From Marinobacter bryozoorum (GTDB lineage Bacteria > Pseudomonadota > Gammaproteobacteria > Pseudomonadales > Oleiphilaceae): a stretch of 64,000 nucleotides of DNA. Shown one piece after another: positions 58,638-64,000 of the stretch (positions are counted from its first letter, which is position 1; every line of letters starts with the position of its first letter). The notes under the pieces are model-generated. The model was not told where the DNA came from and did no database searches. It worked only from the letters and a program-made list of their open reading frames with translations. The stretch covers positions 1 to 64,000 of the forward strand of contig NZ_JAKZAH010000011.1 of NCBI RefSeq assembly GCF_023156245.1. The letters are read 5' to 3'. The translations under genes were made by a program, and so were the position numbers.

Positions 58638-59702
58638 ATGGTTGTAATTTTGACTTCGACACGCGCGATGCCTGCCGAATGGGCACCCCAGAGTGCCGTC
58701 ATGCTGACCTGGCCCCACCCCGGCACCGACTGGTTCCATAGCATGGACAGGGTGGAACCGGTGTTCCTGGCCATAGCCCGGGCGATCCTCCGTTTCCAGC
58801 ACTTGCTCATCAGCTGCGAGCATGTGTTCCGTGCCGAGCAACTGGACCGGGAGCTCAACCAGTGGGCCCGGGACAACAACCTGCCCGGACGAGCCCATTG
58901 CGTTGCCGCACCCGCGAACGACACCTGGGCAAGGGACCATGGCCCGATTTCTGTCACGACGCCTGAAGGCACCCGGTTGCTGGACTTTCGCTTCAATGCC
59001 TGGGGCGGAAAGTTCCCCTGGGAGAAAGACAACGCCCTTAACCAGCACCTTGCCACTGCGGGCTGCTTCGGTGATACACCACTGGATAAAGTGGACTTCG
59101 TGTTGGAGGGAGGCTCCATCGAGTCCGACGGTGAGGGTACTCTGCTCGTTACCAGCGAATGCTTGATGACCCCGACCCGGAACCCGGATTACGACCGTGC
59201 GGCGATCGAAGCACTGCTGGGAGAAACGCTGGGCGCAGAACGCGTACTCTGGCTGAACCATGGTTACCTGGCCGGGGACGACACCGACAGCCATATCGAC
59301 ACCCTGGCCCGCTTCGTCAGCCGGGACCACATCTGCTTCGTGCGCTGCGAAGACCCGGAGGATGAACATTACCCGGCCCTCAGCACCATGGAAGAAGCGC
59401 TTCGGGAATTCCGCCAGACCGACGGTACGCCCTATCGGCTCACCCCCCTGCCGTGGCCAGACGCCATAGTCGACGACGAAGGCCAGCGGCTGCCGGCCAC
59501 CTATGCGAACTTCCTGATCATCAATGATGCCGTACTGTTGCCCGTGTATGACGTGCCCCAGGACGAGGCGGCGCTGATCACGTTCCGGGAAATCTTCCCT
59601 GACCGTGAAATCATACCGATCCCCTGTCGCCCACTGATCGAGCAACACGGCAGCCTGCATTGCGTCACCATGCAGTTGCCCGCCGGAGTCGTTGAGCTAT
59701 GA
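58638..59702 (+). CDS. aguA: Agmatine deiminase
   Basis: A 354-residue guanidino-group hydrolase of the peptidyl-arginine-deiminase fold. It has ANDTWARDHGP near 95-105, LEGGSIESDG near 155 and the catalytic Cys in HGSLHCVTMQ near 344. It converts agmatine to N-carbamoylputrescine. The product goes to aguB, whose ATG overlaps this stop by 4 nt. The start could also be a TTG at 58650. Confidence 0.95.
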   Translation: MVVILTSTRAMPAEWAPQSAVMLTWPHPGTDWFHSMDRVEPVFLAIARAILRFQHLLISCEHVFRAEQLDRELNQWARDNNLPGRAHCVAAPANDTWARDHGPISVTTPEGTRLLDFRFNAWGGKFPWEKDNALNQHLATAGCFGDTPLDKVDFVLEGGSIESDGEGTLLVTSECLMTPTRNPDYDRAAIEALLGETLGAERVLWLNHGYLAGDDTDSHIDTLARFVSRDHICFVRCEDPEDEHYPALSTMEEALREFRQTDGTPYRLTPLPWPDAIVDDEGQRLPATYANFLIINDAVLLPVYDVPQDEAALITFREIFPDREIIPIPCRPLIEQHGSLHCVTMQLPAGVVEL

Positions 59703-60610
59703 GTCATGGACAGCTCAGGGTTGCAGCCATCCAGCAGGCCTGTTCCAGCGACAAGGACGCCAGCCTAGCCACCACCGAACGCCTGGTCCGCGAAGCGGCG
59801 GCAGGGGGTGCGCGGCTGGTCATACTGCAGGAGCTCCACGCCACCCTGTATTTTTGTCAGACCGAGGACACGGCCACGTTTGACCTGGCCGAGCCCATAC
59901 CCGGCCCCACAACCGAGCGCCTTGCAGGCCTGGCCCGTGAACTGGGTATCGTGCTGGTGGGCTCGGTCTTTGAGCGGCGAATGAACGGCGTTTACCACAA
60001 CACCGCCGTGGTACTGGAGTCCGACGGTTCCCTTGCAGGCCTGTACCGCAAGATGCATATCCCGGACGATCCGGGTTTCTACGAAAAGTTCTACTTTACG
60101 CCGGGCGACGCCACCTTCAATGAAGGGCAAAGCGGCTTCACACCCATCGATACCTCCGTTGGCCGCCTTGGCCTCCTGGTATGCTGGGACCAGTGGTATC
60201 CGGAGGCTGCCCGCCTGATGGCCCTGGCCGGGGCAGAGATACTCATCTATCCCACAGCCATCGGCTGGGACACCACTGACGAGCCGGACGAACAGGCCCG
60301 TCAGCTGGACGCCTGGGTAACCGTTCAGCGCGGCCACGCCGTCGCCAATAACCTCCCGGTTATCGCGCCCAACCGTATTGGTACCGAAGCGGACCCGACA
60401 GGCCAGGGAACGGGTATCCGCTTCTGGGGTAACAGCTTTATCTGTGGCCCCCAGGGGGAATTCCTGGCACGGGCCGATGAAGCGCAGGAAACCATTCTCT
60501 TTGCGGATATCGATCGCCAGCGGAGCGAGTCCATCCGGCGTATCTGGCCGTATTTCAGGGATCGTCGGATCGACGCCTACGGCGATCTGCTCAAGCGGGT
60601 CCGGGACTGA
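59699..60610 (+). CDS. aguB: N-carbamoylputrescine amidase
   Basis: A 303-residue nitrilase-fold amidase with Glu (LQELHATLYF), Lys (YRKMHIPDDPGFYEK) and Cys (LVCWDQWYPE) forming the catalytic triad. It hydrolyses N-carbamoylputrescine to putrescine, completing the arginine-decarboxylase route with aguA. It is translationally coupled to aguA (ATGA overlap). Confidence 0.95.
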   Translation: MSHGQLRVAAIQQACSSDKDASLATTERLVREAAAGGARLVILQELHATLYFCQTEDTATFDLAEPIPGPTTERLAGLARELGIVLVGSVFERRMNGVYHNTAVVLESDGSLAGLYRKMHIPDDPGFYEKFYFTPGDATFNEGQSGFTPIDTSVGRLGLLVCWDQWYPEAARLMALAGAEILIYPTAIGWDTTDEPDEQARQLDAWVTVQRGHAVANNLPVIAPNRIGTEADPTGQGTGIRFWGNSFICGPQGEFLARADEAQETILFADIDRQRSESIRRIWPYFRDRRIDAYGDLLKRVRD

Positions 60611-60631
60611 AGCCACAACACTGAGAAGCCC

Positions 60632-61549
60632 ATGAAGAAACTGATCGATGCCGCGGTCACCGAGCTCAATCATATCGTCCTCGGCAAGGAGCCGCAGATT
60701 CGCCTGGCCCTGTGCGGACTTTTGGCGCGCGGACACCTGTTGATCGAGGATATTCCGGGCATGGGCAAGACCACCATGTCCCATGCCCTGGCGAAAGTCA
60801 TGGGGCTGAGCTATCAGCGCATCCAGTTTACCAATGACCTGTTGCCGGCGGATGTCCTGGGCTTCTCCATGTACGACCGGGAAGCCGGGTCCCTGGTGTT
60901 CCATCAGGGACCGATCTTCGCCCAGGTGGTCCTGGCCGACGAGGTCAACCGGGCCTCACCCAGAACCCAGAGTGCCCTGCTCGAAGCCATGGAGGAGAGG
61001 CAGGTCTCCATCGAAGGGGAGACCCGTCCGCTGCCCTGGCCATTCTTCGTGATTGCCACCCAGAACCCGGTGGAACAGGGCGGCACCTACCCCCTGCCAG
61101 AATCCCAACTGGACAGGTTCCTGATGCGCCTGCGGCTGGGCTACCCGGATCCGAAGGCCGAACGCGAGTTACTCGAAGGTGAAGACCGCCGCCAGATGAC
61201 AGAGCGCCTGCGCACCATGTTCACCCCGGAGGACCTGGCAACCCTGCAACAGGGCGTGGCGCGAGTGAGCACCAGCCCTGCGCTGCTGGATTATATCCAG
61301 AACCTGCTTGAGGCCAGCCGCCGCATGCCAGGGCTGGTCTACGGCCTTTCCCCCAGGGCAGGTCTTGGGCTGGCACGGGCTGCCAGGGCCTGGGCCCTGA
61401 TGCAAGGCCGCCATCACGTGCTGCCCGATGATGTCCAGGCCGTTTTGCCGGCCATTGCCGGCCACCGCCTGGAGCAGGGCGACAGCGGCAAAGGTGAGCA
61501 GCGGGTGCGGCAACTCCTGGAACAGGTTCCCGTAATCGGGCGCACCTGA
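60632..61549 (+). CDS. MoxR-family AAA+ ATPase
   Basis: A 305-residue AAA+ protein with Walker A IPGMGKTT near 40-47, Walker B VVLADEVNRA near 105 and sensor IATQNPVEQGGTYPLPE. MoxR ATPases normally work as chaperones with DUF58/VWA proteins encoded next door. None follows here: the next gene, after 217 bp, is trxB. It is 21 bp after aguB and probably in that transcript. Confidence 0.92.
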   Translation: MKKLIDAAVTELNHIVLGKEPQIRLALCGLLARGHLLIEDIPGMGKTTMSHALAKVMGLSYQRIQFTNDLLPADVLGFSMYDREAGSLVFHQGPIFAQVVLADEVNRASPRTQSALLEAMEERQVSIEGETRPLPWPFFVIATQNPVEQGGTYPLPESQLDRFLMRLRLGYPDPKAERELLEGEDRRQMTERLRTMFTPEDLATLQQGVARVSTSPALLDYIQNLLEASRRMPGLVYGLSPRAGLGLARAARAWALMQGRHHVLPDDVQAVLPAIAGHRLEQGDSGKGEQRVRQLLEQVPVIGRT

Positions 61550-61671
61550 GTTTGCCGTATAGCGACATTCAATAACCGAAATTACAGCAATCAAATTCGC
61601 GTTCGGTTAAGGACTTGGTATGCTCCTGTGCCAAACCATGCGACTGATTCTACCTGGCGTTTCCGTATAGC
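61550..61671. repeat. Imperfect direct repeat upstream of trxB
   Basis: GTTTGCCGTATAGC (61550-61563) and GTTTCCGTATAGC (61659-61671) differ by one inserted base. They flank most of the moxR-trxB gap. No gene or clear terminator is seen in the gap. Confidence 0.4.
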
Positions 61672-61685
61672 TGCTCCCTTGATAG

Positions 61686-62720
<1,035 letters not shown>

Positions 62721-62735
62721 TGCCAGACAACAGAC

Positions 62736-62756
62736 CACCCCGGCCCGGCCGGGGTG
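62736..62756. other. Hairpin between trxB and aat
   Basis: CACCCCGG and CCGGGGTG form an 8-bp perfect stem with a 5-nt loop. There is no T-run; it could attenuate read-through from trxB into aat. Confidence 0.4.
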
Positions 62757-62776
62757 TGTAACAGGAAGCGGATACC

Positions 62777-63502
62777 ATGAGCGCCCTGCCCTGGCTTGAT
62801 CCGGAATACCTGTGGTTCCCTCCGGCAGACGAAGCCCTGGAAGAGCCCGACGGCTTGCTCGCCCTGGGAGGCGACCTGTCGCCTGACCGATTGCTCTATG
62901 CCTATCGCCACGGGATCTTTCCATGGTTCAGCGACGACCAGCCTATTCTCTGGTGGTCGCCCGATCCGCGCTGTGTCATTTTCCCCACTGAAATCCATGT
63001 CTCCCGAAGCCTGCGCCGCACCCTGAACCGGGAGCAGTTCAGGATCACCACTGACCTGGCCTTTCGACGCGTGGTTCACCTGTGCGGCTCTACCCGCCCG
63101 GAAGGTACCTGGATTACCGATGACATGGAGCAGGCCTATGTCGAACTGCACCGGCAAGGCCATGCCCATTCCATAGAGGCCTGGAACCGTCGAGGGGACC
63201 TGGTGGGCGGTCTCTATGGACTCGCTATCGGCCGCTGCTTTTTCGGTGAATCCATGTTTTCCCTGGAAACCAACGCCTCCAAGACCATCTTGGTGCACCT
63301 GTGTGGCCAGCTGCAAAAGGGGGGCTACCAGATAATGGACTGCCAGGTAGAAAGCCCCCACCTGGTGCGCATGGGGGCCAGTATTATCCCCCGCACGGAT
63401 TTCTTATCTATACTGGAAGCAAACATCGACCGGCCTCCGCAACAGGCGCAGTGGCAACTGGACTGGACCTGGCGAGGCAGACCTCCGGAGACTCCCGCAT
63501 GA
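62777..63502 (+). CDS. aat: Leucyl/phenylalanyl-tRNA--protein transferase
   Basis: A 241-residue transferase that adds Leu or Phe to N-terminal Lys/Arg of proteins, marking them for ClpS-ClpAP. The typical segments LLALGGDLSPDRLLYAYRHGIFPWF (spanning about 28-52), WWSPDPRCVIFP, EGTWITDDM and FFGESMFS are present. Its stop overlaps the next start by 4 nt (ATGA). Confidence 0.97.
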   Translation: MSALPWLDPEYLWFPPADEALEEPDGLLALGGDLSPDRLLYAYRHGIFPWFSDDQPILWWSPDPRCVIFPTEIHVSRSLRRTLNREQFRITTDLAFRRVVHLCGSTRPEGTWITDDMEQAYVELHRQGHAHSIEAWNRRGDLVGGLYGLAIGRCFFGESMFSLETNASKTILVHLCGQLQKGGYQIMDCQVESPHLVRMGASIIPRTDFLSILEANIDRPPQQAQWQLDWTWRGRPPETPA

Positions 63503-64000
63503 GCAGCCTGAGAACGCTGGTATTCTTCGCGACACCGGCTCACAGCTGTAGTTACCTGCCGGACCGGGATGCCACCACCATGTTCGTGGACCCGAGGGCC
63601 CGGGTCGACAAGCGCCTGTACTCCCAACTGACAGCGCTGGGTTTTCGCCGCAGCGGGTCACATTACTACCGGCCCCACTGCGAGCACTGCAACGCGTGCG
63701 TACCTGTGCGCCTGGATACCCGCGCGTTTCGCCCTGACCGCTCCCAGCGCCGGGTCTGGAAGCGTAACCAGGACGTCACCTTCCGCCTGGTTCCGGCCCG
63801 GTTCTCCGAGCGCTATTACCAGCTCTACGCCCACTATATTAACGAACGCCACGCCGATGGTGACATGTACCCACCCTCGCGCGATCAGTTCCAGTCCTTC
63901 CTTGTTGAAGGCGCAACCGATAGCTGGTTCCTGGAAATCACCCTGGATGACGAGCTGATCGGGTTGGCCGTAGTCGATGTACTGGATGATGGACTCTCGG
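63499..64000 (+). CDS. bpt: Aspartate/glutamate leucyltransferase Bpt (partial, cut by window end)
   Basis: The first 167 codons of an ATE/Bpt-family transferase, which puts Leu on N-terminal Asp or Glu. The N-terminal Cys motif HCEHCNACVPVR (about 57-68) and PSRDQFQSFLVEG near 130 are visible. The ATG overlaps the aat stop, joining both arms of the bacterial N-degron pathway in one operon. The C-terminal third lies outside the window. Confidence 0.94.
   Translation, partial: MSSLRTLVFFATPAHSCSYLPDRDATTMFVDPRARVDKRLYSQLTALGFRRSGSHYYRPHCEHCNACVPVRLDTRAFRPDRSQRRVWKRNQDVTFRLVPARFSERYYQLYAHYINERHADGDMYPPSRDQFQSFLVEGATDSWFLEITLDDELIGLAVVDVLDDGLS

Noticed and set aside
58425..59660. A 411-codon minus-strand frame across aguA
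   Set aside because: aguA has its catalytic Cys and overlaps aubB-style coupling with aguB; the reverse frame has no motif.

Overview
The window is 64 kb of GC-rich (roughly 60%), gene-dense chromosome from a gammaproteobacterium. Gene order is close to that of Pseudomonas and its marine relatives: aspS-yebC-ruvCAB-ybgC-tolQRAB-pal-cpoB, tadA-guaA-guaB/xseA, dapA-bamC-purC, and the murB-ptp-kdsB-lpxK operon. A Marinobacter-like organism is my best guess, from overall flavour rather than a search. I see no prophage, IS element, CRISPR array or rRNA.

Region 1 (1-9.6 kb) is the accessory part. A crotonase-family gene is followed by a compact locus. On the minus strand it runs from an MDR dehydrogenase through a divergent 6-pyruvoyl-tetrahydropterin-synthase (PTPS/QueD) homologue and a glycosyltransferase-methyltransferase fusion to a multi-pass flippase-like protein. 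Three related-looking genes flank it: a CDP-alcohol phosphotransferase and a YceI protein (divergent) and a RibD-type reductase (convergent). Together they suggest an undescribed pathway joining pterin or pyrimidine chemistry to a membrane lipid or glycan. Then come an EamA permease, tRNA-Val with promoter and terminator, a small membrane protein, and a 440-bp gene-free stretch. That stretch carries two long hairpins sharing a conserved 20-nt head but with unrelated self-complementary arms.

Region 2 (9.6-19 kb): a UDP-glucuronate 4-epimerase-like gene, an outer-membrane protein, purC, bamC and dapA, then bcp, a PerM permease, a TusA-like protein, bepA and nadA. BamC and BepA both serve outer-membrane protein assembly.

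Region 3 (19-30 kb): two identical tRNA-Lys genes and the Tol-Pal, RuvABC, YebC and AspRS block, all on the minus strand.

Region 4 (30-46 kb): fabR, a HIT protein, ugd and galE (nucleotide sugars), tadA, guaA and guaB (GMP synthesis), xseA, a propionyl-CoA synthetase, a cold-shock gene with a long leader, leuA with a divergent Lrp-family regulator, and proS.

Region 5 (46-57 kb): an envelope block read right to left as exbB-exbD-msbA-lpxK-trm112-like-kdsB-ptp-murB, with comEC upstream, then a DUF2062 gene and the LolCD-type lipoprotein exporter.

Region 6 (57-64 kb): an atypical PilZ protein, a small secreted protein, agmatine degradation (aguA-aguB), an isolated moxR, trxB, and the two N-degron aminoacyl transferases aat and bpt. 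The last gene is cut by the window end.
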